NCBI GenBank assembly: GCA_026002935.1
Contig: BPGH01000001.1
Span: forward strand, 2,219,965 to 2,283,964
Source: Acidimicrobiia bacterium
GTDB lineage: Bacteria > Actinomycetota > Acidimicrobiia > IMCC26256 > PALSA-610
Direction: 5' to 3'
Length of the DNA: 64,000 nt
Each line of letters starts with the position of its first letter. Within the stretch, counting starts at the first letter, position 1. Below the pieces are notes generated by a model. The model saw only the letters and a program-made list of their open reading frames with translations. It was not told the DNA's origin and made no database searches. Below, in pieces: positions 1 to 6,985 of the stretch. The position numbers and the translations under genes are program-made.

Positions 1-515
1 CGGCGGCGCAGGACGCGTCCACGTCCGCGCCCGCGCCGGACACGGGCACCGTCGCCGCCCCGGCGCCCGTGACGGGCGAGGCGACGACGGTCACCCGCGT
101 CGTGGACGGCGACACGCTCGTCACCGCGGCGGGCCGCGTCCGCCTGATCGGGGTCGACACGCCCGAGACCGTCCACCCCGACCGCGGCGTCGAGTGCTTC
201 GGCCGGGAGGCCTCCGCGTACCTGACGCGGCTCGTCCCGCCGGGCACCCGGGTCCGCCTGGTCTTCGACGCCGAACGGCGCGACCGCTACGACCGCCTCC
301 TCGCCTACGTGTACCGGCAGGACGACGGCCTGTTCGTGAACGCCGAGCTCGTCGCGCAGGGCTACGCGCAGGTCATGACCGTGCCGCCGAACGTCGCGCA
401 CGCCGACGAGCTCGTCGCCCTCGCTCGGGAGGCACGCGAGGCCGGCCGGGGCCTGTGGCGGGCCTGCCCGGACGCCGCCGGGGAAGCAGCAGGTCAGGCC
501 CAGCCGCCGGCGTAG
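1..515 (+). CDS. thermonuclease-like (SNase fold) nuclease, 5' end outside window
   Basis: Secreted or periplasmic Ca-dependent nuclease family that cleaves DNA or RNA phosphodiesters. The frame is open from base 3, and the bases before the internal GTG at 69 encode an Ala/Pro/Thr-rich linker. I therefore think the true start lies upstream, and 69 is only a fallback start. Counting from that GTG, VVDGDT (11-16) and RLIGVDTPE (25-33) carry the conserved Arg, Asp and Glu, and DRYDRLLAYV supplies the second catalytic Arg region. The domain has normal length for the family and is complete; only the N-terminus is missing. Its 3' end overlaps the convergent SDR gene by 22 bp. Confidence 0.85.
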   Translation, partial: AAQDASTSAPAPDTGTVAAPAPVTGEATTVTRVVDGDTLVTAAGRVRLIGVDTPETVHPDRGVECFGREASAYLTRLVPPGTRVRLVFDAERRDRYDRLLAYVYRQDDGLFVNAELVAQGYAQVMTVPPNVAHADELVALAREAREAGRGLWRACPDAAGEAAGQAQPPA

Positions 516-1240
516 GCGACGAACTGGCCCGTCGTGAACCGGCTGGTGCCGTCGACGAACGGCATGCAGAACGCGGCGAACTCCTCCATCGTGCCGAGCC
601 GCCGCAGCGGCACCCGCGCCTCGATGCGGGCGCGGACGCCGGGGTCGGTCGCGCCGGTCGCCCGCAGGAACTCGGGGAAGTCCATGAAGTTGGTGCCGAC
701 GGCGTTGACCTGCACACCGTGACGCGCGACCTCGGCGGCGGCGTTGCGGGCGAGCATCGTCGCGCCGGCGCGCGCCGCCGAGTACAGCGGCGCACCCGGC
801 GTCGGCCGGGCCGCGGCCGCGCTGGTGATCACGAGCACCTGACCGTCATGGCGCTCGACCATCGGCGGGAGCACGGCGCGCAGGAACCGGTACGGTGCCT
901 CGAGGCAGCCGCGCACCACGCGCGCCAGGTCCTCGGCCGTCGAGTCGAGGAACGCCCCGGTGACGATGCGCCCCGAGAACGCGACCGCGGCGTCGAGACG
1001 GCCGAAGCGTGCGAGCGCGGCCTCGACCAGCCGCTCGGCCGCGCCGGGCGTCGCGAGGTCGTCGACGCCGCCGACGGCCTCGACCTGCGCGCCGGCCCGG
1101 TGCAGCTCGGCGAGCAGGTCCTCGCCCGGGTCGCCGAGCACGAGCCGGTGGCCGCGGCCCGCGAGCAGCCGGGCCAGCGCCGGCCCGACGTAGGCCCCCG
1201 CGTCGCCCACGAGCGCGACGCGCCCGTCCGTCCCCTGCAT
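494..1240 (-). CDS. SDR-family protein with Arg replacing the catalytic Lys
   Basis: Short-chain dehydrogenase/reductase fold of 248 aa, normal length. The N-terminal glycine-rich turn is degenerate (VGDAGAYVG, 11-19), and the NNAG segment is replaced by AFSG. Ser140 and Tyr153 are in place, but the expected YxxxK reads YSAAR (153-157). It may be a non-oxidoreductase SDR or use an altered cofactor; substrate unknown. The ATG is preceded by a good Shine-Dalgarno sequence (GGGGAGGA), so the start is secure. Its 3' end overlaps the nuclease gene convergently. Confidence 0.8.
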   Translation of the reverse strand: MQGTDGRVALVGDAGAYVGPALARLLAGRGHRLVLGDPGEDLLAELHRAGAQVEAVGGVDDLATPGAAERLVEAALARFGRLDAAVAFSGRIVTGAFLDSTAEDLARVVRGCLEAPYRFLRAVLPPMVERHDGQVLVITSAAAARPTPGAPLYSAARAGATMLARNAAAEVARHGVQVNAVGTNFMDFPEFLRATGATDPGVRARIEARVPLRRLGTMEEFAAFCMPFVDGTSRFTTGQFVAYAGGWA

Positions 1241-1307
1241 CGTCGTCCTCCCCGGCCGGTGCCGCCCGGACGCTACCGGCCCGGCGGACCCGGACGCCCG
1301 GACGCGC

Positions 1308-2252
1308 TCAGGGCGTCACCTCGACCCGCGCGAGCCCGCCGCCCGGCCGGGTCCGGGCGAGCCGCTCGCGCGCGCCGGCGTCGCCGAGGAGGTACGCGTC
1401 CCAGAACTCCACCGTCAGCGCGCCGACCAGCTCGTCGTGGGGGCTCGGCGCGTCCTCGAACGGCGGTGCGTGCGTGGCGTCGTCGAGGCCGAACAGGAAC
1501 TTCGGCGGCGCCGCGAGCGCGTAGAGCTCGGCGGTGCCCGAGTAGGGGAGCGCGGGGTCGCCCGTCCCGTGCACCAGGAGGAGCGGGCGGCCGGAGAACT
1601 CGTACTCGCCGTCGAACGGCGGTCGCAGCGTCGAGAACGCGCCGACCGCGTCGACGCGCGGGTCGCGGCAGCAGGTGTTGAACCCGACGGCGAGCGCGGT
1701 GGACGTGCCGAGCGAGAAGCCGGCGACGCCGACGCGCCCGGCATCGGCCTGCGGCACGGTCGCGAGGACGCGGTCGAGCACGAACACGAGGTCGGCGGGC
1801 TGGTCCGCGTACGCCCCGGCGTCGACGGTCGGCGCCTCGTCGTTCGTGAGGGGGAAGGCCGGCGCGGCGACCACGTATCCCGCCTCGGCCCAGCGTGCGA
1901 GGAGCTGCGCCCGGAATTTGCGGGGGTGGCCGGCCAGCCCGTGCGCGAACGCGATCACCGGGAACGGCCCCTCCCCCCGGGGGACGTACACGTCCGTGAC
2001 GAGCGTGCGCTCGGGCGCGACGACGGTCCCGTCGGCCCGGCGCGCGGGGCGGCCCGGGTCGACGAACGTCTCGGTCCGCAGTTCGTAGCGGTACGGCCGG
2101 GCCGCGAGGTGCGCCCCCGCGCCGGCCGTCGTCGGCGTCGTCGGCGCCGCGGTGCCGGGCGCGCCGCGATCGGCTCCGGACCCGCCATCGCAGGCGACGA
2201 GTCCCGCCGCCGCGACGACGAGGCCGGCCGCGAGGACGGCACGGGGGGTCAC
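1308..2252 (-). CDS. secreted alpha/beta-hydrolase lipoprotein (dienelactone hydrolase / chlorophyllase-like)
   Basis: 314-aa hydrolase. The GTG start gives a lipoprotein signal: hydrophobic residues 5-20 followed by LVAC with the lipidated Cys at 21, then a Gly/Ala/Thr-rich tether. The fold shows a nucleophile elbow GFSLG, an HG oxyanion motif (FAHGLAG) and a likely catalytic His in DDATHAPP. The enzyme probably hydrolyses esters or small amides outside the membrane; substrate not predictable. The frame stays open upstream to about 2684, but that extension is Arg-rich and antisense to nothing conserved, so I reject it. The start overlaps the stop of the DUF2505-like gene (GTGA). Confidence 0.8.
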   Translation of the reverse strand: MTPRAVLAAGLVVAAAGLVACDGGSGADRGAPGTAAPTTPTTAGAGAHLAARPYRYELRTETFVDPGRPARRADGTVVAPERTLVTDVYVPRGEGPFPVIAFAHGLAGHPRKFRAQLLARWAEAGYVVAAPAFPLTNDEAPTVDAGAYADQPADLVFVLDRVLATVPQADAGRVGVAGFSLGTSTALAVGFNTCCRDPRVDAVGAFSTLRPPFDGEYEFSGRPLLLVHGTGDPALPYSGTAELYALAAPPKFLFGLDDATHAPPFEDAPSPHDELVGALTVEFWDAYLLGDAGARERLARTRPGGGLARVEVTP

Positions 2253-2740
2253 GCACCCTCCCCGAGTCGCGCCGCCAGCGCGGCCGCCTCCGCGTCGAGC
2301 CGGCGCAGCACGCCCGCGACGAGGCCGCGTGCCGCGGCCCCACCGACGAGCGGGACGCGCACCTCGAGGTCGCCCGCGAGGTGCCGGAGCGTCCCGCCGC
2401 CCTCGGCACGGAGGGTCACGGCCGCCCCCGCGCGCAGCCGGTCGGCGGCGCGGTCGGGCGTGATCGTGAGGCGGCCGCGCAGGGTCGAGCGGTCGAGCAC
2501 GAGCGTCTGCACCCACGTGGGTTCGGCGCCCCCGAGGACCCGGCGGGCGACGGGGTCGAGGCCGCCGACGTACGCGTAGCGCAGCGCGAGGGTCGTGCCG
2601 GTGCCGTCGCGGTCGTGGGCGACCAGCTCCACGACGGCGACGTCGGGGAGCGCCGTACCGAGGTGGAACGCCGGGTCGCACCACGCGGCGGCGACCTCCC
2701 CCGGGGCGGCGGCGAAGCGGTGCTCGGCGTCGAAGCGCAC
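2249..2740 (-). CDS. DUF2505-like / SRPBCC lipid-binding family protein
   Basis: 163-aa protein beginning VRFDAEHRFAAAP and ending in an Ala-rich helix. The pattern (a polar beta strand, a helix 'GEVAAAWCDPAF', then alternating beta strands) resembles actinobacterial DUF2505 proteins of the START/SRPBCC fold, which may bind hydrophobic ligands. It has no signal peptide, so it is probably cytoplasmic. The GTG start lies 11 bp after the stop of the MBL-fold gene. Its stop overlaps the start of the lipoprotein hydrolase, so the three genes probably form one minus-strand operon. Family assignment is by recognition only. Confidence 0.65.
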   Translation of the reverse strand: MRFDAEHRFAAAPGEVAAAWCDPAFHLGTALPDVAVVELVAHDRDGTGTTLALRYAYVGGLDPVARRVLGGAEPTWVQTLVLDRSTLRGRLTITPDRAADRLRAGAAVTLRAEGGGTLRHLAGDLEVRVPLVGGAAARGLVAGVLRRLDAEAAALAARLGEGA

Positions 2741-2751
2741 GGTGCGCCCCT

Positions 2752-3576
2752 TCAGCCGACGGTCACCGTCGTGAGGTCGTCGGCGACGACGACCTCGCCC
2801 TCGAAGTGCGCTCGCGCGATCGCCGCCCACTCCCCGGCCCGGCCGGGCGGGCACCCCGGGACGAAGTGCGTGAGCACGAGCGTGCCGACGCCCGCGCGGC
2901 GCGCCGTCCGCGCGGCCTGCTCGACGGTGGAGTGGTAGTCGAGCGTGTCCTGCAGTCGCGGGGCGGGGATCGCCCGCACGAGGTCCTCCCGCAGGACCGT
3001 CTGCACGTAGACGTCGGCGCCCGCGCACAGCCGGTCGAGCCCGGGGCAGGGCACGGTGTCGCCGGCCACGACCACCGAGGCGCCCCCGTGCTCGACGCGG
3101 TAGCCCACGGTCGGCTCGACGGGGCGGTGGTCGGTCGCGCCGACCGTGACCCGCACGCCCCCGACGTCGAGCGTGGACCCGTCCTCGACGTGCACGACGG
3201 GTACCTCCGGGTCCCATGCCAGGTCCGGGTGATGGGCCCGGCGGTACTCGACGTCGGGGCGCAGCATCGCGAGCATGCCCGCGACCACCTCGTCGGTGCG
3301 TGCCGGGCCGTGTACGGGCAGTGCCGTGCGGGCGGGGCTCATCACCCAGTGGGTCGTCACCACGTCGTTCAGGTCGCACAGGTGGTCGCTGTGCAGGTGC
3401 GTGAGGAACACCGCGCGCAGCTGCGCGGGGAACACGCCGGCGGCGGCGAGGCGCATCACGACGCCACGGCCGCAGTCGAACAGCAGGTCCACGCCCGCGG
3501 CCCGCACGAGCGTCGCGGCGCCGGCCCGGTGCGGGTCGGGGATCGGGCTCCCGGTACCGAGGAGCGTGACGTCCAC
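2752..3576 (-). CDS. MBL-fold metallohydrolase (RNase Z / arylsulfatase-like)
   Basis: 274-aa metallo-beta-lactamase fold enzyme. It starts VDVTLLGTGSPIPDP, the classic beta strand and turn of RNase Z-like members, and carries the di-zinc motif THLHSDH near residue 65, a metal Asp in GDTVPC and a late His in LTHFVPG. This subgroup includes tRNase Z, but also many small-molecule hydrolases. It lacks an obvious exosite insertion, so I do not call it Rnz. The GTG start follows AGGAGGG at good spacing. It is the first gene of a run with the DUF2505-like gene and the lipoprotein hydrolase. Confidence 0.8.
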   Translation of the reverse strand: MDVTLLGTGSPIPDPHRAGAATLVRAAGVDLLFDCGRGVVMRLAAAGVFPAQLRAVFLTHLHSDHLCDLNDVVTTHWVMSPARTALPVHGPARTDEVVAGMLAMLRPDVEYRRAHHPDLAWDPEVPVVHVEDGSTLDVGGVRVTVGATDHRPVEPTVGYRVEHGGASVVVAGDTVPCPGLDRLCAGADVYVQTVLREDLVRAIPAPRLQDTLDYHSTVEQAARTARRAGVGTLVLTHFVPGCPPGRAGEWAAIARAHFEGEVVVADDLTTVTVG

Positions 3577-3605
3577 GCGGTCCCTCCTGTCGGGGTGACG
3601 TGCGA

Positions 3606-4487
3606 TCAGGCCAGGAGCCCGAGCACGGCCGCCGAGAAGCGCGCCGGTGCCTCGAGCATCGGGTAGTGCCCGACGTCGTCGAGGACGACGAGGGTCGCGT
3701 CGGGCCGCGCCGCGAGCAGCCGCGTGGTCATCGCGACGACGGCCACCGGGTCGAGTGCTCCCCACACGACGCCGAGCGGCGACGGGTGGCGCTCGATCGC
3801 GCCCGTGAAGCGCTCCTCCTCGGCGCGCCGGTCCTCGATGTAGCGGATCGTCCGCGCCAGCAGCGTGTGGCCGTCGCGCATGGCCGCGAACCGCCACGCC
3901 GCGTCGAGCTCGCGGGCCGGGACCTCGTGGTGCGGGGCGAACGTACCGGCGACGCCGGCCTTGAAGCCCTCGGCCGGGTCGATCCCGACCGACGCGAGGT
4001 CGAAGCGCGCGTCGGGGCGGGCGAGCAGCATCTGCTGGCCGGCCGTGAGCTGCGCCATCCCGAGGTAGATGCTGCCGTTCGTGAGCACCCGCCGCCCGAC
4101 CCGGAACGGCAGGCCGCCCTCCAGGTCGCGCGCGAGGAGCTCGCCGCCGACCGTGTCGCCCATGTCGTGGGTCAGCAGGTCGACGGTCGCGAGGCCGAGC
4201 CGCGCCACCACGTCCTGCGCGGCGTCGGCGTGACGGCGGATCGAGTACCGGACGTCGGGCTTGTCGGAGCACCCGAAGCCCGGGAGGTCGATCAGGACGA
4301 CCCGCCGGGAACGCGCCAGGTCCGCGACGACGAGGTGGAAGTCGAACGAGGACGTCGGGAACCCGTGGAGCACGAGCAGGGGATCGGCACCCGCCGCCCT
4401 CGCCGGGGGGACGTCGACGACGAACACCTCGCCCGCACGCGTCGGGACCCGCTCGCCGCGCGCGACCCACTCCTCCACGGCGTCCAT
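3606..4487 (-). CDS. alpha/beta hydrolase with Asp nucleophile (epoxide hydrolase / haloalkane dehalogenase type)
   Basis: 293 aa. The HGFPTSSFDF motif forms the oxyanion hole, and the nucleophile elbow reads THDMGD, placing Asp where esterases have Ser. This is diagnostic of epoxide hydrolases, haloalkane/fluoroacetate dehalogenases and relatives. The charge-relay Asp is in WGALDPVA and the His in DDVGHYPMLEAP. Cytoplasmic, no signal peptide. The ATG follows GGGAGGAGGC, a strong ribosome-binding site. It is divergent from the oxygenase at 4564. Which substrate class it acts on cannot be told from sequence. Confidence 0.85.
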   Translation of the reverse strand: MDAVEEWVARGERVPTRAGEVFVVDVPPARAAGADPLLVLHGFPTSSFDFHLVVADLARSRRVVLIDLPGFGCSDKPDVRYSIRRHADAAQDVVARLGLATVDLLTHDMGDTVGGELLARDLEGGLPFRVGRRVLTNGSIYLGMAQLTAGQQMLLARPDARFDLASVGIDPAEGFKAGVAGTFAPHHEVPARELDAAWRFAAMRDGHTLLARTIRYIEDRRAEEERFTGAIERHPSPLGVVWGALDPVAVVAMTTRLLAARPDATLVVLDDVGHYPMLEAPARFSAAVLGLLA

Positions 4488-4550
4488 GCGCCTCCTCCCG
4501 ACCCGACGACGTTAGACGGCCGGCCGGTCGCCGTGCCGCCGGGCCCGCAG

Positions 4551-4556
4551 TAGCGT
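4551..4556 (+). promoter_or_regulatory. -10 box (TAGCGT) for leaderless start at 4564
   Basis: TAGCGT ends 7 bp before the GTG of the oxygenase gene, with no Shine-Dalgarno sequence between. This fits transcription starting at or next to the start codon. Confidence 0.6.
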
Positions 4557-4563
4557 CGGTCCC

Positions 4564-5589
4564 GTGAGCAGCACCACCGTCGTGCTCGACCCGCTGTTCG
4601 GCGACGGGACCGCGCGGTCCATGGTCGAGCTGTGCGCACGCTTCGGCCGGTACCGGATGTACCTGGAGCACGAGCGGATCGAGACCGACGTCGGGCGCGG
4701 CCTCGCGCAGCGCCAGGACGCGGTGGGCAACTTCCTCGCCACCGGCGGGCTCGCCGGTGCCGACGAGACGCCGTCGACCCTGGCGGTGCGCACGAGCTAC
4801 TTCCGGGAGGAGTACGCATACGGCCAGACGCCGCGCATCGACGGGATCGAGCCGTTCCTGCACCACGAGGCGTTCGTCGAGGCGGCACGCGCCGTCCACG
4901 GCCGGCCGGTCGTCGAACCGGCCATCGCGTACGCGAACCTCATGGTCCCCGGCCAGGAGCTCGCGGTGCACACCGACGTCCCCGAGTTCCGCGGCGCGAA
5001 CCGCAAGCGCTTCCCCCAGTGGCTCCTGGTGGTCATGCACCACTCGGGGCTGTTCGAGGAGCACCGGATGCCCATCGCGACGGGCATCGCGTGGTTCCAC
5101 GACTGCGACGGCGGCGCACTCGCGTACTGGCCCGACGGGCCCGGCGCCGCGCCGAGCCGCCACGCCGTGCGCTTCGACACGGCCATGGTGCTCGACACCG
5201 ACAGCGTCTTCCACGGCGTCGAGCGCGTCGCGCACGTCCCGCCGGAGGAGCTGCCGAGGCTGCGGCCGGGGATGACGCTCGAGCACGCGGGCGGCTCGGA
5301 GTGGGTCGTGCGCACCGCCGACGGCGGGGAGGTCGCGCGGTACGAGTGGGCGGAGCTGCGGTTCTCGGTCTCGTGGAAGGCCTACTGCTTCGCGGACGAG
5401 CGCGAGCGCGACGCGTGGCGGACGCGCGCGGACGACCTCTCGCTCGACGTCGTGGTCGACCGGCTCGTCGCGGATCTCGCCGCGCGGGGCCGGGTGCCGG
5501 GCCCCGACGTGCCGCGCGACCGCGAGCTGGGCCTGGTGCTGATCGACGAGTACGTGCGGTTCCCGTCCACAGCGCCGTCCACAGGTTGA
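4564..5589 (+). CDS. 2OG-Fe(II)-oxygenase-like protein
   Basis: 341 aa. A facial-triad candidate is visible: HTD (His136, Asp138) and a distal His217 in VFHGVER, followed by Arg residues that could bind 2-oxoglutarate. This is the usual HxD...H arrangement of non-heme iron dioxygenases. The surrounding 'YANLMVPGQELAVHTDVPEF' suggests a prolyl-hydroxylase-like jelly roll. Substrate unknown. The GTG start is set by a TAGCGT -10 box 7 bp upstream. The C-terminus (PSTAPSTG) is encoded by the first units of a 12-bp tandem repeat. Confidence 0.65.
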   Translation: MSSTTVVLDPLFGDGTARSMVELCARFGRYRMYLEHERIETDVGRGLAQRQDAVGNFLATGGLAGADETPSTLAVRTSYFREEYAYGQTPRIDGIEPFLHHEAFVEAARAVHGRPVVEPAIAYANLMVPGQELAVHTDVPEFRGANRKRFPQWLLVVMHHSGLFEEHRMPIATGIAWFHDCDGGALAYWPDGPGAAPSRHAVRFDTAMVLDTDSVFHGVERVAHVPPEELPRLRPGMTLEHAGGSEWVVRTADGGEVARYEWAELRFSVSWKAYCFADERERDAWRTRADDLSLDVVVDRLVADLAARGRVPGPDVPRDRELGLVLIDEYVRFPSTAPSTG

Positions 5590-5610
5590 TCCCCCTGTCG
5601 ATCCACAGGC
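5563..5610 (+). repeat. four tandem 12-bp units with DnaA-box-like cores
   Basis: Units begin at 5563, 5575, 5587 and 5599. Three contain TCCACA (CCGTCCACA twice, CGATCCACA once); the third unit is degenerate. They span the end of the oxygenase gene and the spacer, just upstream of the TACCCT promoter for the gene at 5632. They could be a tandem operator or DnaA sites. Confidence 0.5.
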
Positions 5611-5619
5611 CGGCCGTCG

Positions 5620-5625
5620 TACCCT
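5620..5625 (+). promoter_or_regulatory. -10 box (TACCCT) for leaderless start at 5632
   Basis: TACCCT ends exactly 6 bp before the ATG at 5632, and no Shine-Dalgarno sequence is present. Confidence 0.6.
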
Positions 5626-5631
5626 CCGCAC

Positions 5632-5856
5632 ATGGGGTTCCTGGTGCGCTTCGAGGACGACACGACCGCGGTGGTGCACGGCGCCGACGCGTACGAGCAG
5701 GAGGGCCCGCTGACGACCTTCTTCGACCGCAACGGCGCCGGCCGCCTCGCTTCCGCGTTCGCGGTGCGGATCGCGTCCTACCGGACGAGCCGGATCGTCG
5801 AGATCCGGCGCGTCGGCGCGGAGCCGGGCGGGGAGCCCGCCCGGCTCGTGTCGTGA
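5632..5856 (+). CDS. small conserved-looking protein of unknown function (74 aa)
   Basis: 74 aa, mixed alpha/beta composition, no signal peptide or membrane segment. I do not recognise the family. Codon third positions are almost all G or C as in its neighbours, the ATG sits 6 bp from a good -10 box, and the gene is immediately downstream of a 12-bp tandem repeat. These features support a real gene. It is convergent with the zinc-ribbon gene 19 bp away. Confidence 0.6.
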   Translation: MGFLVRFEDDTTAVVHGADAYEQEGPLTTFFDRNGAGRLASAFAVRIASYRTSRIVEIRRVGAEPGGEPARLVS

Positions 5857-5875
5857 CGGTCGCGCACGGCGCGCC

Positions 5876-6049
5876 TCAGGACCCGTCGAGGTCCTCGTCG
5901 TCGACGACGACGTCCCAGCGCTGGCCACAGTCGCGGCAGCGGTAGACGAGCACGTCGCCCGCCTCGACCGGCTCGTCGTCGCCCGGCGGCTGGACGAGGA
6001 ACGCGTCGCCGCCGCACTCCATGCAGTCGATGCGCTGGGCGAAGGCCAC
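5876..6049 (-). CDS. 57-aa zinc-ribbon protein
   Basis: A very short gene starting GTG (VAFAQRIDCMEC). It has two Cys pairs, CMEC (9-12) and CRDC (38-41), the spacing of a zinc ribbon, and an acidic C-terminal tail (DDEDLDGS). Such small ribbons are often nucleic-acid or protein adaptors; the function here is unknown. A TAGCGT -10 box lies 6 bp before the GTG on the minus strand. Its first three bases are the stop codon of aguB, so the gene may be read from its own leaderless promoter. Confidence 0.65.
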   Translation of the reverse strand: MAFAQRIDCMECGGDAFLVQPPGDDEPVEAGDVLVYRCRDCGQRWDVVVDDEDLDGS

Positions 6050-6055
6050 CGGGCA

Positions 6056-6061
6056 ACGCTA
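6056..6061 (-). promoter_or_regulatory. -10 box (TAGCGT) overlapping the aguB stop codon
   Basis: Read on the minus strand, TAGCGT ends 6 bp before the GTG of the zinc-ribbon gene. Its TAG is the stop codon of aguB. Confidence 0.55.
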
Positions 6062-6985
6062 CCCGCCCGCATGATCGCACAACACCCCGTAGGTCTCCGG
6101 CCGGCGCGTGGCGAGCAGGGGGAACAGCGCGAGCCAGTCGCGGCGCTGGTCGAGGTCGAGGTCCGCGACGAGCAGGGCGGGCTCGTCGCGGGGCGCGCGG
6201 ACCAGCACCCGGCCGTACGGGTCGCTCACGAACGAGGACCCGTAGAACGTCACCGGGCCCTCGGTGCCGACACGGTTGACCGCCACCATGAACGTGCCGT
6301 TCGCGATGCCGTTCGCGCGGATGACCTGCTCCCACAGGGGCTCGGTGTCGAAACCGGGGTGGTCGGGCTCGGAGCCGATCGCGGTGGGGTACACGATCAC
6401 CTCGGCGCCCTGCAGCGAGTACGCGCGCGCCACCTCGGGGAACCACTGGTCCCAGCACGTCGGGAAGCCGACGGCCGTGCCGGCCACCGTGACCACCGGG
6501 TAGCCGGTGTCACCCGGTCGGAAGTACCGGTCCTCGTGGTAGCCGGCCGTGACCGGCAGGTGCACCTTGCGCGTGCGCGCGAGGAGGCGGCCGTCGGGCG
6601 CGACGCAGATCGCCGTGTTGTAGCCGAGCCCCCCGTCGCCGGCGCGCTCGTAGCACGACGCGTGCACCGCGACCCCGTAGCGCGCGGCGAGCGTCGCCGC
6701 GAACTCGTGGGTCGGCCCGCCGGGCAGCGGTTCGGGCTCGACGCCCGCGGCCGCGGGCCCGTCCGGCGTGACCGCGAAGTACCGCGAGAGCGTGAGCTCG
6801 GGCAGGCACACCAGCCGGGCGCCCTCGGCGGCGGCGAGCGCGACCGCCTCGGCGAGCGCGGCGCGCAACGCAGCGGGATCGGGGTCCCAGCGGTGCTGCA
6901 CCGCGGCGACCCGCACCGGCGGGCGCGTCGGGGGCGCGGTGCGCGCCGGCGACGGCGGGACGTCGTAGGCCGTCCGGAGGATCAC
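6059..6985 (-). CDS. aguB: N-carbamoylputrescine amidase
   Basis: 308-aa nitrilase-superfamily amidohydrolase that converts N-carbamoylputrescine to putrescine, CO2 and ammonia in the cytoplasm. The catalytic triad is visible: Glu in LPELTLSRYF, Lys in TRKVHLP and Cys in PTCWDQWFPE. The CWDQWFPE context is characteristic of AguB rather than generic nitrilases. The GTG start overlaps the stop of aguA (GTGA), so the two enzymes are translationally coupled. The frame is open further upstream, antisense-like and Arg-rich; I reject that extension. Confidence 0.9.
   Translation of the reverse strand: MILRTAYDVPPSPARTAPPTRPPVRVAAVQHRWDPDPAALRAALAEAVALAAAEGARLVCLPELTLSRYFAVTPDGPAAAGVEPEPLPGGPTHEFAATLAARYGVAVHASCYERAGDGGLGYNTAICVAPDGRLLARTRKVHLPVTAGYHEDRYFRPGDTGYPVVTVAGTAVGFPTCWDQWFPEVARAYSLQGAEVIVYPTAIGSEPDHPGFDTEPLWEQVIRANGIANGTFMVAVNRVGTEGPVTFYGSSFVSDPYGRVLVRAPRDEPALLVADLDLDQRRDWLALFPLLATRRPETYGVLCDHAGG

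Noticed and set aside
5563-5610. Replication origin from DnaA-box-like repeats
   Set aside because: No dnaA, dnaN, gyrB or rpmH genes, no AT-rich unwinding region and no spacer of origin size. I keep only the regulatory-repeat interpretation.
2752-6072. Open minus-strand frame of 1106 codons across several genes
   Set aside because: Only the last 274 codons encode a recognisable protein (MBL fold). The rest is Arg/Ala-rich antisense of other genes, an effect of very high GC that removes stop codons.
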